64,000 bases of DNA from Alphaproteobacteria bacterium LSUCC0396 (GTDB taxonomy: Bacteria; Pseudomonadota; Alphaproteobacteria; Puniceispirillales; Puniceispirillaceae): positions 1,667,001 to 1,731,000 of the forward strand of contig CP166131.1 of NCBI GenBank assembly GCA_041228345.1, given 5' to 3'. The notes beneath the pieces were generated by a model. The model saw only the letters and a list, made by a program, of their open reading frames with translations. It had not been told where the DNA came from and did not search any database. The position numbers and the translations under genes are program-made. Positions within the stretch are counted from its first letter, which is position 1. Every line of letters begins with the position of its first letter. Shown one piece after another: positions 1-7,995 of this stretch.

Positions 1-2
1 TT

Positions 3-284
3 ACGCTGGTCTATATGAGCAATCCAGAGACTGAATTTGAATTGGAACTCACCATAAATAAGGGCCGAACAGAAGCCTATGAACTGGGCGATGGATACGG
101 CCATTTAGCGGTCAGCGTCGATGATATTGACGCCGAGCATGCGCGTTTTGAAGCCGCAGGACTCACGCCGCGAAAGGTCGTTGAGTTTGAGCAGGATGGC
201 GCCCTTTTGGCAAAGTTCTTCTTTGTTCAAGACCCAGATGGTTACGAGATCGAAGTGCTTCAAAGACACGGGCGTTTTAAATAG
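3..284 (+). CDS. gloA: Lactoylglutathione lyase (glyoxalase I), 3' part
   Basis: Partial gene: the reading frame is open from the first bases of the window, and the residues before the first Met (TLVY) fit the family, so the true start lies upstream. Glyoxalase I converts the methylglyoxal-glutathione hemithioacetal to S-lactoylglutathione in the cytoplasm. The visible part is the second VOC half, with the family strings NPETEFELELT, GYGHLAVSVDD and the metal-ligand region FVQDPDGYEIEVLQR near the end. It stops 26 bp before a Tat-signal gene on the same strand. The family is secure; the exact paralogue cannot be fixed from a fragment. Confidence 0.82.
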   Translation, partial: TLVYMSNPETEFELELTINKGRTEAYELGDGYGHLAVSVDDIDAEHARFEAAGLTPRKVVEFEQDGALLAKFFFVQDPDGYEIEVLQRHGRFK

Positions 285-310
285 GAAAATAGGAAATAGG
301 GGAGGAAATA

Positions 311-826
311 ATGAGTTACGTCAAAACACTCACAAGACGAGATTTGCTGAAGTCGAGTGTCGCCGCTGGCTCACTGCTAATCATTGGTGGCGGCTTCGTT
401 GCCGCATCAAATGCAGCTTGGGCACTGGAAGTCACGCATCTAAAACCAAGCACCATGGCAACCTTAATTCAAATGGCACGTGATATTTATCCGCATGACA
501 ATATTGCCGATGAATTTTATGCGGCGGCGGTAAAGGGTTATGACACGGCCGAGTCGAAAGAACCGGTTGAAGATGGTATCGCAGCCTTGAATGCCGCCGC
601 CGAAGGGCGCGGGCATGCAAGCTATCTTGCCGCTGGCTGGGAACGTGACCGGGTTGATATTCTTCGCTCACTGGAATCCAGCCCGTTTTTCCAGCAAATC
701 CGCGGCGGATTGATCACCGGCCTCTACAATCAAAAGGCAGTTTGGCCAGTGTTTGGATATGAGGGTGAGAGCTTTAGTAAAGGCGGTTATATCGATCGCG
801 GCTTTAACGATATTAAGTGGGTATAG
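311..826 (+). CDS. Tat-exported small subunit of a GMC oxidoreductase (gluconate 2-dehydrogenase subunit 3-like)
   Basis: A 171-residue protein with a twin-arginine signal (TRRDLLKSS, residues 8-16) and a hydrophobic stretch ending in an AWA-type cleavage region near residue 38. The mature part resembles the gluconate 2-dehydrogenase subunit 3 family, small proteins that travel through Tat with a cofactor-loaded GMC subunit. It has a clear Shine-Dalgarno (GGAGG, 5 nt before ATG) and ends 10 bp before the GMC gene, so the two are almost certainly co-transcribed. The large subunit has no signal of its own, which fits piggy-back export. The substrate is unknown. Confidence 0.8.
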   Translation: MSYVKTLTRRDLLKSSVAAGSLLIIGGGFVAASNAAWALEVTHLKPSTMATLIQMARDIYPHDNIADEFYAAAVKGYDTAESKEPVEDGIAALNAAAEGRGHASYLAAGWERDRVDILRSLESSPFFQQIRGGLITGLYNQKAVWPVFGYEGESFSKGGYIDRGFNDIKWV

Positions 827-836
827 GGGGGGTAAT

Positions 837-2408
837 ATGTCTGTATCTTTCGATAAAAAGGACGACAGTGTCGTTGTTGTGATCGGCACCGGACCAGGTG
901 GCGGCGTATTGGCCAGTGAATTGGCTCAAAAAGGTGTCAAGGTCGTAGCGTTAGAGGCTGGTGGCCGGCATGGCCCTGAAGATTTTGTCAATGATGAATG
1001 GGCGAGTTTTGGCCAGATTTCGTGGCTTGATAGTCGCTCAACGTCTGGAAGCTGGCGCGTTGCAAAGGATTTTTCCGGTTTGCCTGCATGGATTGTCAAA
1101 GGCGTTGGCGGTTCAAGCCAGCATTGGGCGGGGGCATCGCTGCGGTTCCAAGAGCATGAATGGAAAACCCAGACTGTCTACGGCAATGTAACGGGTGCTA
1201 GCCTGCTTGATTGGCCAATTGATGCAAAAACCATGGACCCCTATTACACAAAGGCCGAAGACAAACTTCGCGTTACCCGAACGGGTGGCCGTGACGGGCT
1301 TCCGGGGAACAATAATTATAAAGTGTTTGAGGCTGGTGCTAAAAAACTCGGTTACAAGAATGTTCATACCGGACGCATGGCAATCAATTCAAAAGATTAT
1401 GATGATTTTGTTGCGTGTCAGCAGACAGGTTTCTGTTTTCAAGGATGTAAATGGGGGGCGAAATGGTCAGCTGGCTATAATGAGATTCCTGTTGGTGAAG
1501 CCACCGGAAATCTTGAGGTTCGGATCAATTCGCAAGCCTTGAAGATTGAACATGACGCATCTGGTAAGGTTACTGGCGTTGTTTATGCTGATGCAGATGG
1601 CAAACAGCATGTTCAAAAAGCGCGGATTGTTTGCGTTGCCGGAAACTCAATCGAAAGCCCGCGCCTGCTGTTGAATTCGGCATCATCGATGTTCCCTGAT
1701 GGATTGGCAAATTCTTCTGGTCAGGTTGGCCGGAATTATATGCGCCACATGACGGGATCTGTTTATGCAACTTTCGACAAGCCGGTTAGAATGTGGCGTG
1801 GCACGACGATGGCGGGCATCATCCAAGACGAATCTCGGCATGATCCATCGCGTGGGTTTGTTGGCGGCTATGAGCTAGAAACATTGTCGCTTGGTATTCC
1901 GTTTATGGCGGCGTTCCTTGATCCTGGCGCGTGGGGGCGTGAGTTCACGTCAGCTCTCGATCAATATGAGAACATGGCTGGGATGTGGATTGTTGGTGAA
2001 GATATGCCGCAAGAAACAAACCGTGTGTCGTTAAATTACGATGTTAAGGATCAGTTTGGCTTGCCAACCCCTAATGTCCATTTCGACGATCATCCAAACG
2101 ATATCGCAATGCGTAACCACGCCTACAAGCAGGGTGCCGCAATCTATGATGCCGTGGGTGCGGTCAGAACATTCCCAACACCGCCATACCCGTCTACACA
2201 TAATCTTGGCACTAACAGAATGTCTGCCAAGGCGCGTGATGGGGTTGTCAATAAATGGGGACAAACGCACGATATCAAGAACCTGTTTGTATCGGATGGC
2301 AGCCAGTTTACCACTGGAGCCGCAGAAAACCCGACATTGACAATTGTCGCGCTTGCCATTCGTCAGGCGGAACGGATTGCGTCCGAGATGTCTAAAGGCA
2401 ATATCTGA
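837..2408 (+). CDS. GMC family FAD-dependent oxidoreductase (sugar or alcohol dehydrogenase large subunit)
   Basis: A 523-residue flavoprotein. An N-terminal FAD-binding Rossmann motif GTGPGGG lies at residues 17-23 and ALEAGG follows at the end of the second strand. A middle cysteine cluster (CQQTGFCFQGCKWGAK) is typical of the gluconate-dehydrogenase-like branch, and the C-terminal GMC block includes STHNLGTNRM and SQFTTGAAENPT. The start at 837 has a G-rich ribosome site directly upstream; an in-frame start at 753 would overlap the preceding gene by 74 bp and is rejected. It probably oxidises a sugar or polyol in the periplasm as a complex with the Tat-exported small subunit. No cytochrome c subunit is encoded next to it, so the electron acceptor is open. 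Confidence 0.9.
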   Translation: MSVSFDKKDDSVVVVIGTGPGGGVLASELAQKGVKVVALEAGGRHGPEDFVNDEWASFGQISWLDSRSTSGSWRVAKDFSGLPAWIVKGVGGSSQHWAGASLRFQEHEWKTQTVYGNVTGASLLDWPIDAKTMDPYYTKAEDKLRVTRTGGRDGLPGNNNYKVFEAGAKKLGYKNVHTGRMAINSKDYDDFVACQQTGFCFQGCKWGAKWSAGYNEIPVGEATGNLEVRINSQALKIEHDASGKVTGVVYADADGKQHVQKARIVCVAGNSIESPRLLLNSASSMFPDGLANSSGQVGRNYMRHMTGSVYATFDKPVRMWRGTTMAGIIQDESRHDPSRGFVGGYELETLSLGIPFMAAFLDPGAWGREFTSALDQYENMAGMWIVGEDMPQETNRVSLNYDVKDQFGLPTPNVHFDDHPNDIAMRNHAYKQGAAIYDAVGAVRTFPTPPYPSTHNLGTNRMSAKARDGVVNKWGQTHDIKNLFVSDGSQFTTGAAENPTLTIVALAIRQAERIASEMSKGNI

Positions 2409-2425
2409 TTACATTGAAACCTGAG

Positions 2426-2456
2426 AAAAGCGTCGCATTTTATGCGGCGCTTTTTT
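2426..2456 (+). terminator. Rho-independent terminator after the GMC gene
   Basis: A hairpin with arms AAAAGCG and CGCTTTT (inner pairs TCGC/GCGG and AT/AT) closes on a three-base loop and is followed by T6. The A-rich 5' side means it could also end transcription of the convergent minus-strand gene that stops at 2459. Confidence 0.8.
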
Positions 2457-2458
2457 GT

Positions 2459-2824
2459 TCAATATATCTGGCACTTTGCGCTAACAGCCCGTGAGCTGTG
2501 CGGGAAAACGGCAGCAAAATAAAAGTTCCCATCTAAAAATGAAATATAAAACCGGTCATAATCGGCCTGCCAGTCAGTCAGTGTCTCAAATTGCGAGATC
2601 TTGAATGCGTTGGTTCCACCGGTAAATCCATTGATGCCGAACGCCACAATATCGTTTGATACGGTCATTCTAAATGTTTCATTTTTTGACGTAATAATTT
2701 TATGCCGTTCCGTTTGCAGAATCTGCGTCGTCTCACAATAGATTGGTGTTTTGGCCTGACCGGTTGCAATGGTCGACACAAATAGACCTGTTGCCAGAAA
2801 TAATGTTGATATGGATTTGCGCAT
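2459..2824 (-). CDS. Small secreted protein of unknown function
   Basis: A 121-residue protein I do not recognise. The start at 2824 gives a canonical Sec signal (MRKSISTLFLATGLFVS, cleavage near ATGQA-KT). A longer form from 2869 would put 15 polar residues before the signal and is less likely. The mature part of about 98 residues has two cysteines, one near its N-terminus (IYCETTQ) and one near the C-terminus (SAKCQIY), which could form a disulfide in the periplasm. It faces the GMC operon tail to tail and is probably monocistronic. Confidence 0.6.
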   Translation of the reverse strand: MRKSISTLFLATGLFVSTIATGQAKTPIYCETTQILQTERHKIITSKNETFRMTVSNDIVAFGINGFTGGTNAFKISQFETLTDWQADYDRFYISFLDGNFYFAAVFPHSSRAVSAKCQIY

Positions 2825-2926
2825 AACAGCCTCGATCAGTTGCGTGTCATTGCCCAACATAGCGCCCACGGAAAACCGGTAACATCATCTGGTGTATTTG
2901 ACGAAATTGCCAACGCCCAACGGCCG

Positions 2927-3814
2927 TCATTTGCGATAGGATGTCTCATAGCGTGATGATGCCTCATAATAATCATCAAAGCCGATCCGGTGTCGCAGTT
3001 CGGAGAAATCCATCAGACCAGCATCTTGTCGTGTGTCAGTTTTGATGTGATCAAGCGCCAATTTCATCGCTTGCATTGATGCCGCCAAAAGAGTCAATGG
3101 ATAGACCGCCATCTGATAGCCGATCTCTTCAAGTTCGCCCATCGGCAAATCAGGTGTTAGGCCGCCCTCGACAATATTGGCCAATTTGCATCCCGGGACC
3201 TCGCGGCAAAGGGTGCGCATTTCATCAATTGATTTCGGTGCTTCAATAAAAATAATTTCGGCACCCAGCTCGTGATAACGCTGCCCGCGATAGATGGCCT
3301 CGCTTAGCCCATGCGTGTGATTGGCATCGGTACGCCCCATGATGACGATATCGGTATCTTCGCGGCTGGCATCAACCGCCGCCTGAATCCGGTCAAAGGC
3401 TTCCTCGCGGCTGACAACATCTTTGCCCGGCGTATGCCCACAGCGTTTTGGTGATAGCTGGTCTTCGATCAGAACGCCGGCACATCCAACTCTGGCAAAG
3501 CCGCTGACTGTGCGATAGACGTTCATCGCATTGCCATAGCCGGTATCGCCGTCAACGATAACCGGAATTGATGTGGCTTCGGTAACATTACGGGCTTGAT
3601 CCAGCACTTCGCCATAGGACATCAGCCCCAGATCAGGCGCACCAAGACGCGAAGCCGATGCAGCAAAGCCGGACATAAAGCTAAGGTCAAAGCCTGCCTG
3701 CTCAATCATCTTGGCCGATAATCCGTCAAAGCAGCTTGGCATTGGCAGAAATCTTCCCGACGCAATTTGCTGGCGCAGAGTCGCGGCCATCTTGTTTATG
3801 TTTTTAGGTGCCAT
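2927..3814 (-). CDS. Isocitrate lyase / PEP mutase superfamily enzyme (2-methylisocitrate or dimethylmalate lyase-like)
   Basis: A 295-residue TIM-barrel enzyme. It has the superfamily loop with catalytic cysteine (PKRCGH, inside EDQLSPKRCGHTPGKDVV), the DGDTGYG metal-site segment and MGRTDA. The KRCGH cysteine is typical of C-C bond lyases (isocitrate, 2-methylisocitrate, dimethylmalate) rather than of phosphonate-forming mutases, so cleavage of a hydroxy-di- or tricarboxylate into pyruvate or glyoxylate plus succinate is the best guess. Start: AAGGA abuts an upstream ATG at 3826 and lies 12 nt before the ATG at 3814. I chose 3814, but 3826 is possible. It follows the TRAP permease by 25 bp, so it probably acts on the imported acid. 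Confidence 0.82.
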   Translation of the reverse strand: MAPKNINKMAATLRQQIASGRFLPMPSCFDGLSAKMIEQAGFDLSFMSGFAASASRLGAPDLGLMSYGEVLDQARNVTEATSIPVIVDGDTGYGNAMNVYRTVSGFARVGCAGVLIEDQLSPKRCGHTPGKDVVSREEAFDRIQAAVDASREDTDIVIMGRTDANHTHGLSEAIYRGQRYHELGAEIIFIEAPKSIDEMRTLCREVPGCKLANIVEGGLTPDLPMGELEEIGYQMAVYPLTLLAASMQAMKLALDHIKTDTRQDAGLMDFSELRHRIGFDDYYEASSRYETSYRK

Positions 3815-3839
3815 CGCTTCGCACATTCCTTGTCAGATA

Positions 3840-5114
3840 TTAAAGTTTGAATGGTATGTAGAGTGCTAAATCCGGCCAGACATACATCACGAAAACAGTG
3901 AAAAGCATCAGCGCCAAAAATGGCAATACGCCCTTGGCAACATCGCCAAGCGGTGCCCCCGAGACGGATTGTATGACATAGAGATTAAGCCCAACCGGCG
4001 GCGTAATCAGCGCGCATTCGACCATGATCACCATAAAGATGCCAAACCAGATCGGATCAATGCCCATATTCATCGCCGCCGGCAATAATACCGGTACCAT
4101 GATTAGCACCATCGACAAGGTTTCAAAGACCAGCCCCATCGCAATCAGCACAATACAGACCACAAAAATAAACATGGCTTTACTGTCGATCAGCATTTGT
4201 ATTGCCATCGAAATTTCCTGTGGGATCCGGTAAAGGGTAATTGCCTTTCCGAAAATCTTAGCGCCCGCAATAATGATCAAGATCGCGGCGGTGGTAATCA
4301 TCGCCTCAAAAACTGCCTTTTTGAAATTGGCAAATGACAGTGAGCGTAAAATCCCGACCGTTAGGATTAGCGCTAACGCAAAACCAACGGCGGCAGCTTC
4401 GGTCGGGGTGAATACACCTGTATAAATACCCCCAAGGATCAGCGATGCCAGCCCGATCGTCGGGGCAACCTTGATCATGCTGCGGCGTCGCTCCTGCCAG
4501 CTTGCTGGTGCGCTTGGCGTATAGCCGCCAAAGAAATGCGCATAGATAATCGAAAACAGGATAAACAAACCGATCAGAAAAATGCCAGGCCCGATCCCTG
4601 CAAGGAATAATGCGATCACGCTTTCTTCGGTTATAAAGCCATATACAATCATCGGCAGGCTTGGCGGTATCAAAATGCCCAGAGTGCCGCCGGCCGCAAG
4701 TAATCCATAGACAAATTTCTTGTTATAGCCGCGCTCGATCATCTCTGGAATTGCCACGACGCCAATCGTTGCGGCGGTGGCAACCGACACGCCCGAAATA
4801 GCCGCAAAAATACCGCAAGATACAATTGTCGCAATCGCCAGCCCGCCCGGCCAGTGCCCAACCCATGCCTGAACAGCCGCATAGAGGTCCTTGCCGCATC
4901 CACCATAGAGTAGAATATTACTCATCAACAGGAACAGCGGGACGGCCAAAAGAATAAACCCGTCCAATGTAGACAAGATTGCTTGTGGTGCCATTAGCGG
5001 CGAGAACCCGCCAGCAACCAGAAGCCCAAGCCCGAGGCTGCCGAGTGAAAAAGCGACGGGTAGGCTGGCCAGCAGCAAACCAAACATTAAACCCAGAATA
5101 ATGACGAGTTTCAT
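3840..5114 (-). CDS. dctM: TRAP transporter large permease, DctM family
   Basis: A 424-residue, very hydrophobic inner-membrane protein with about 12 predicted membrane segments, including the family patterns GGTLGILIPPSLPMIVYG and ITPPVGLNLYVIQS. It forms the Na+-coupled transport channel of a tripartite ATP-independent periplasmic transporter. Its ATG overlaps the stop of the small permease gene by 4 bp (ATGA), showing translational coupling. With the binding protein and the lyase it forms a four-gene minus-strand unit. DctM sequence alone does not reveal the substrate; the neighbouring lyase suggests a C4-C7 carboxylate. Confidence 0.95.
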   Translation of the reverse strand: MKLVIILGLMFGLLLASLPVAFSLGSLGLGLLVAGGFSPLMAPQAILSTLDGFILLAVPLFLLMSNILLYGGCGKDLYAAVQAWVGHWPGGLAIATIVSCGIFAAISGVSVATAATIGVVAIPEMIERGYNKKFVYGLLAAGGTLGILIPPSLPMIVYGFITEESVIALFLAGIGPGIFLIGLFILFSIIYAHFFGGYTPSAPASWQERRRSMIKVAPTIGLASLILGGIYTGVFTPTEAAAVGFALALILTVGILRSLSFANFKKAVFEAMITTAAILIIIAGAKIFGKAITLYRIPQEISMAIQMLIDSKAMFIFVVCIVLIAMGLVFETLSMVLIMVPVLLPAAMNMGIDPIWFGIFMVIMVECALITPPVGLNLYVIQSVSGAPLGDVAKGVLPFLALMLFTVFVMYVWPDLALYIPFKL

Positions 5115-5617
5115 TCATGCCCTCCCGTAGGAATGGGGTGCCCGTCGATCAATTTTTTAATCTCGATGATGGCTTGAATTGCAAGACAAAAAAAGAACAC
5201 TGGAACGGGTAATTCGGCGATCCAGATCGGTAAATCTAACAGGCTGCCAGTGGTGCGGCCGCGTTCAAATGAATCATAGAAAATATCCCAACCGTAGATC
5301 GTTACATAAACGCAAAAGGCGATCAAAATGCCCATGGTTATCACTGCGGTAATGCGATGCGCACGGTCGGGCAGTTTTGCGGTGATCGCGTTAATTTGAA
5401 TATTGCGCCGAAAGCGTAAAATCCACGGCATCGCGAGTAACGTTCCATAGATCAGGCATAGCTGACTGAATTCAGCCGCCCATCTAGTGGGCGATAGAAA
5501 GAAATAGCGCGCGATTACCTCAAAGCTAAGCATCAGCCCTGACAGCACAAAGAGCCAGGCTGCAATCCATGCAAAGAGAGTCATTAGGCGCTCAAAATTT
5601 GAGATATATGACTTCAT
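5111..5617 (-). CDS. dctQ: TRAP transporter small permease, DctQ family
   Basis: A 168-residue membrane protein with four hydrophobic helices (roughly residues 10-35, 45-70, 85-110 and 125-145), the normal DctQ layout. The ATG at 5617 (MKSYISNFERL) is chosen over an upstream TTG at 5659, which has no ribosome site and would add 14 residues not expected in the family. It binds the large subunit and is needed for TRAP function. The stop overlaps the dctM start. It is separated from dctP by a strong hairpin with a T-rich tail. Confidence 0.9.
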   Translation of the reverse strand: MKSYISNFERLMTLFAWIAAWLFVLSGLMLSFEVIARYFFLSPTRWAAEFSQLCLIYGTLLAMPWILRFRRNIQINAITAKLPDRAHRITAVITMGILIAFCVYVTIYGWDIFYDSFERGRTTGSLLDLPIWIAELPVPVFFFCLAIQAIIEIKKLIDGHPIPTGGHE

Positions 5618-5667
5618 TGGAAAGTCCAAAAAAGAGATTTGGGCCGTAAAGACAGGCAACCCAGCTC

Positions 5668-5708
5668 GAAAAAAGAAACCCGGGCCGGGGCAAAACTGGC
5701 GCCGGGTT
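5668..5708 (-). terminator. Intra-operon terminator/attenuator between dctP and dctQ
   Basis: Read on the minus strand, arms AACCCGG and CCGGGTT (5702-5708 and 5677-5683) with extra inner GC pairing form a stable stem-loop followed by TTTCTTTTTT. It lies between the binding-protein gene and the permease genes. Partial termination here would give more dctP than dctQM transcript, as a periplasmic binding protein requires. Confidence 0.75.
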
Positions 5709-5718
5709 GGTTATGGTT

Positions 5719-6711
5719 TTACAGTTTTGATGCTGCGTCCAACAGCTGTGTGCCAAGCGGGCCTGCCTTGGCTTTATACTGGTCATAAACGGATGCGGCC
5801 GCCGCCTTAAACGCCTGAATGTCAGCATCAGATGGGGTCACAATTTTCATGCCATTTTCCCTGGCTACCTTATAGGCATCAGCCTCAATCTCGGCGATGT
5901 AGTTGCGAACATGCGCCTCAGCAACACCTGCGGCATCACCAATGATTTTACGCTGGCCATCGGTCAGCCCGTCCCACCATTTCGAATTAACCACAACGAT
6001 AAATTCAATGTCGGCATGGTTGGTAACGGTGATTGTGTCCATCACCTCATAGAGCTTGCGCGACTTGACGCCGGAAACCCCGGTCATGCCGGCATCGACT
6101 GTACCGCGCTGATAAGCAAGATACTGCTCAGACCCAGAAACCAATGTTGCGGCACCGCCAGTTGCTTCGACAAATTGGCCAAGTGTTTTGCCAAAGACGC
6201 GCACTTTTTTGCCCTTCATATCATCAGGATTTGAAATCGGTCCGCCTTTAGACAGCATGATTGCACCGCCATAGGCCTGCCACCACAGAACGTTTGAACC
6301 GGTGCCCTTGATGGCCTCATCAATTGGCCCCCGAATGGGCGATCCCTTGGCCACTGCCTTGCGGACTTTTTCCTCAGAATTAAACAGGAACGGCTGATAG
6401 AAAATATCAACTGCTGGCACATCGCCAACATAGCGCGTTAGCGAAGCAACGCCGGCTTCGATGGCGCCTGATCCCACAGCTGCTGGCACTTCCTTGTCTT
6501 TATATAGCTGCGCCGAGTCATAAATCTGTACTTCAATGCTGCCATTTGATTTCGCCTCAACCTCTTTCTTGAAGAGCTGAAGATTTTGTCCCAAATGACT
6601 TTTCATTGGCAATTGCAATGAAATTCGCATCGTCACATCGGCGGCGAATGCCGACGTCGACAAGAACAGGGCTACAGATCCTGCAGCCAACGTGGTTAGC
6701 AACTTATTCAT
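5719..6711 (-). CDS. dctP: TRAP transporter periplasmic solute-binding protein, DctP family
   Basis: A 330-residue exported protein. The Sec signal (MNKLLTTLAAGSVALFLSTSAFA-AD) is cleaved near residue 23. DctP-family features follow, including the hinge and ligand region with VRVFGKTLGQFVEATGGAAT and the later segment HADIEFIVVVNSKWW. Arg171 or its neighbours in KKVRVFG would be the carboxylate-clamp candidate, by family analogy. GGGAG lies 6 nt before the ATG. It is the first gene of the TRAP-lyase unit and captures the organic acid in the periplasm. The ligand cannot be read from the sequence. Confidence 0.93.
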   Translation of the reverse strand: MNKLLTTLAAGSVALFLSTSAFAADVTMRISLQLPMKSHLGQNLQLFKKEVEAKSNGSIEVQIYDSAQLYKDKEVPAAVGSGAIEAGVASLTRYVGDVPAVDIFYQPFLFNSEEKVRKAVAKGSPIRGPIDEAIKGTGSNVLWWQAYGGAIMLSKGGPISNPDDMKGKKVRVFGKTLGQFVEATGGAATLVSGSEQYLAYQRGTVDAGMTGVSGVKSRKLYEVMDTITVTNHADIEFIVVVNSKWWDGLTDGQRKIIGDAAGVAEAHVRNYIAEIEADAYKVARENGMKIVTPSDADIQAFKAAAASVYDQYKAKAGPLGTQLLDAASKL

Positions 6712-6818
6712 GAGAAACTCCCTAGTTTTTACTTTATTTTTTTAGCCTACATAAGTCGTAGAAAATGAAAACAGTTAAAGTGATTTAGCAATAAGCCCGA
6801 ATGAGTGTCTAGATAGTC

Positions 6819-6839
6819 CGTGTGATCCGCGTGTGATCC
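6819..6839. repeat. Direct repeat CGTGTGATCC x2 in the dctP/FKBP divergent region
   Basis: Two identical 10-mers CGTGTGATCC start at 6819 and 6830, an 11-bp period close to one helical turn. They sit in the 189-bp gap between the divergent dctP and FKBP-rhodanese genes, nearer the latter. They could be a same-face regulator site. No regulator gene is adjacent, so this is a position-based suggestion only. Confidence 0.4.
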
Positions 6840-6900
6840 CTCTAAACTTGTCAGCGCAAATGGAGTGGGGGCTAGCATATAGCGTAAAAAAATGAGATGA

Positions 6901-7719
6901 ATGAGGGTCTATCGACACCGGCCCACCGAAAAAGGGTTAAAGAAATTGATAAAGATTCTTCACTGGATAGAGACAGGCGGGCTGTTATCTGCCGTGCTGT
7001 CGGTTTTTTTGTTTTTGGGGGTTAGTGTGAACGCAGCCAATTTGTCATATGAAGTCACTGCCGAGGGCGATGGGGAAACTGCCCAGCAGGGTATGCAGGT
7101 ATCGGTGCATTATCAGGGGCGTTTGACAGATGGCACTGTTTTTGATGATTCGCAAAAACGCGGCGAGCCGATCAACTTTACCCTTGGCAGCGGGCAAGTA
7201 ATCCCGGGCTGGGAACAGGGTATCGAGGGAATGAAGGTTGGCGAAAAGCGCGTGCTAACAATCCCGCCCGAGCTTGGCTACGGTGCGGCTGGTGCCGGAT
7301 CAGTGATCCCGCCAAATGCAACATTGATCTTTAACGTCGAGCTTGTCGCGATTGCGATCCCACCGAAACTGGCTGATGCTAGCCCTGCTGATTTGAAGGC
7401 TGCACAGAAAAAAGGTGTCGTGGTGATTGATATCCGCCGCGCCGAAGAATGGGCGCAAACCGGTATCATCGAGGGTGCGCATACCATTACCGCCTTTACT
7501 CAATCTGGTCAGCTTCACCCCGAATTTCAGGCGAAATTTACCGCCATTGTGCCAACGCCGGATACACCGGTTATGCTCTATTGCCGAACCGGAAACCGGA
7601 CCGGGATTATCGGGAATGCGTTGGTAAGCCAGCTTGGTTATAGTGATGTTACCCATTTGACAGATGGTATCGTTGGATGGACGGTTGCCGAATCACCAGT
7701 CGTGCCGTATCAGCCCTAG
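6901..7719 (+). CDS. Exported FKBP-type prolyl isomerase fused to a rhodanese domain
   Basis: A 272-residue two-domain protein. Residues 1-45 are a long signal (basic start, hydrophobic LLSAVLSVFLFLGVSVNA, then ANLS). Residues about 50-150 form an FKBP domain with the usual VSVHYQGRLTDGTVFDDS, QVIPGWEQGIEGMKVGEKR and IPPNATLIFNVEL blocks. Residues about 155-272 form a rhodanese domain with VVVIDIRRAEEW and the active-site loop YCRTGNRT, whose catalytic cysteine is residue 228. The protein should act in the periplasm as a PPIase/chaperone with sulfurtransferase or Cys-based chemistry. The lipoprotein gene starts 2 bp after its stop. The fusion is unusual; the joint role is unknown. Confidence 0.87.
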   Translation: MRVYRHRPTEKGLKKLIKILHWIETGGLLSAVLSVFLFLGVSVNAANLSYEVTAEGDGETAQQGMQVSVHYQGRLTDGTVFDDSQKRGEPINFTLGSGQVIPGWEQGIEGMKVGEKRVLTIPPELGYGAAGAGSVIPPNATLIFNVELVAIAIPPKLADASPADLKAAQKKGVVVIDIRRAEEWAQTGIIEGAHTITAFTQSGQLHPEFQAKFTAIVPTPDTPVMLYCRTGNRTGIIGNALVSQLGYSDVTHLTDGIVGWTVAESPVVPYQP

Positions 7720-7721
7720 CC

Positions 7722-7982
7722 ATGCGATTATTGATAATTCTGGTGTTTTCATCAATGTTTTTGCTGGGTGGGTGCGCCGCGCCGGACCGGTCAATATTGA
7801 CTAAGCAAGGTGATGAGAATCTAGATTGCACGGGGCTGAAGGCCGAATTTGATTTTGCTGCCCAGCTTGGTGACAATGCGCCGGCGCGCCGCCGGCATAT
7901 CAGGGCGTTACAAGAAGAAAAGCAATGTGTGACGCCGCCAAAGGTTACAATTTCGATTGGTGTGTCAAAATCTTTTAATTAA
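7722..7982 (+). CDS. Small putative lipoprotein
   Basis: An 86-residue protein. The ATG at 7722 starts a lipoprotein signal with hydrophobic core LLIILVFSSMFLL and lipobox LGGC, the lipidated cysteine being about residue 18. The mature part of roughly 69 residues is polar, with two further cysteines (LDCTGL and KQCVTPP). It lies 2 bp downstream of the FKBP-rhodanese gene and is probably co-translated with it, so a role in the same envelope process is likely. It matches no family I know. It is tail to tail with the Lrp-type gene. Confidence 0.65.
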   Translation: MRLLIILVFSSMFLLGGCAAPDRSILTKQGDENLDCTGLKAEFDFAAQLGDNAPARRRHIRALQEEKQCVTPPKVTISIGVSKSFN

Positions 7983-7995
7983 CCCTGATGCAATC

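Noticed and set aside
753-836. N-terminal extension of the GMC gene to an in-frame start at 753
   Set aside because: It would overlap the Tat-subunit gene by 74 bp, and the ATG at 837 has its own G-rich ribosome site and starts a normal Rossmann fold.
2927-3814. Annotation as PEP phosphonomutase (phosphonate synthesis)
   Set aside because: The catalytic-loop cysteine KRCGH fits C-C lyases, and no phosphonate genes are nearby.
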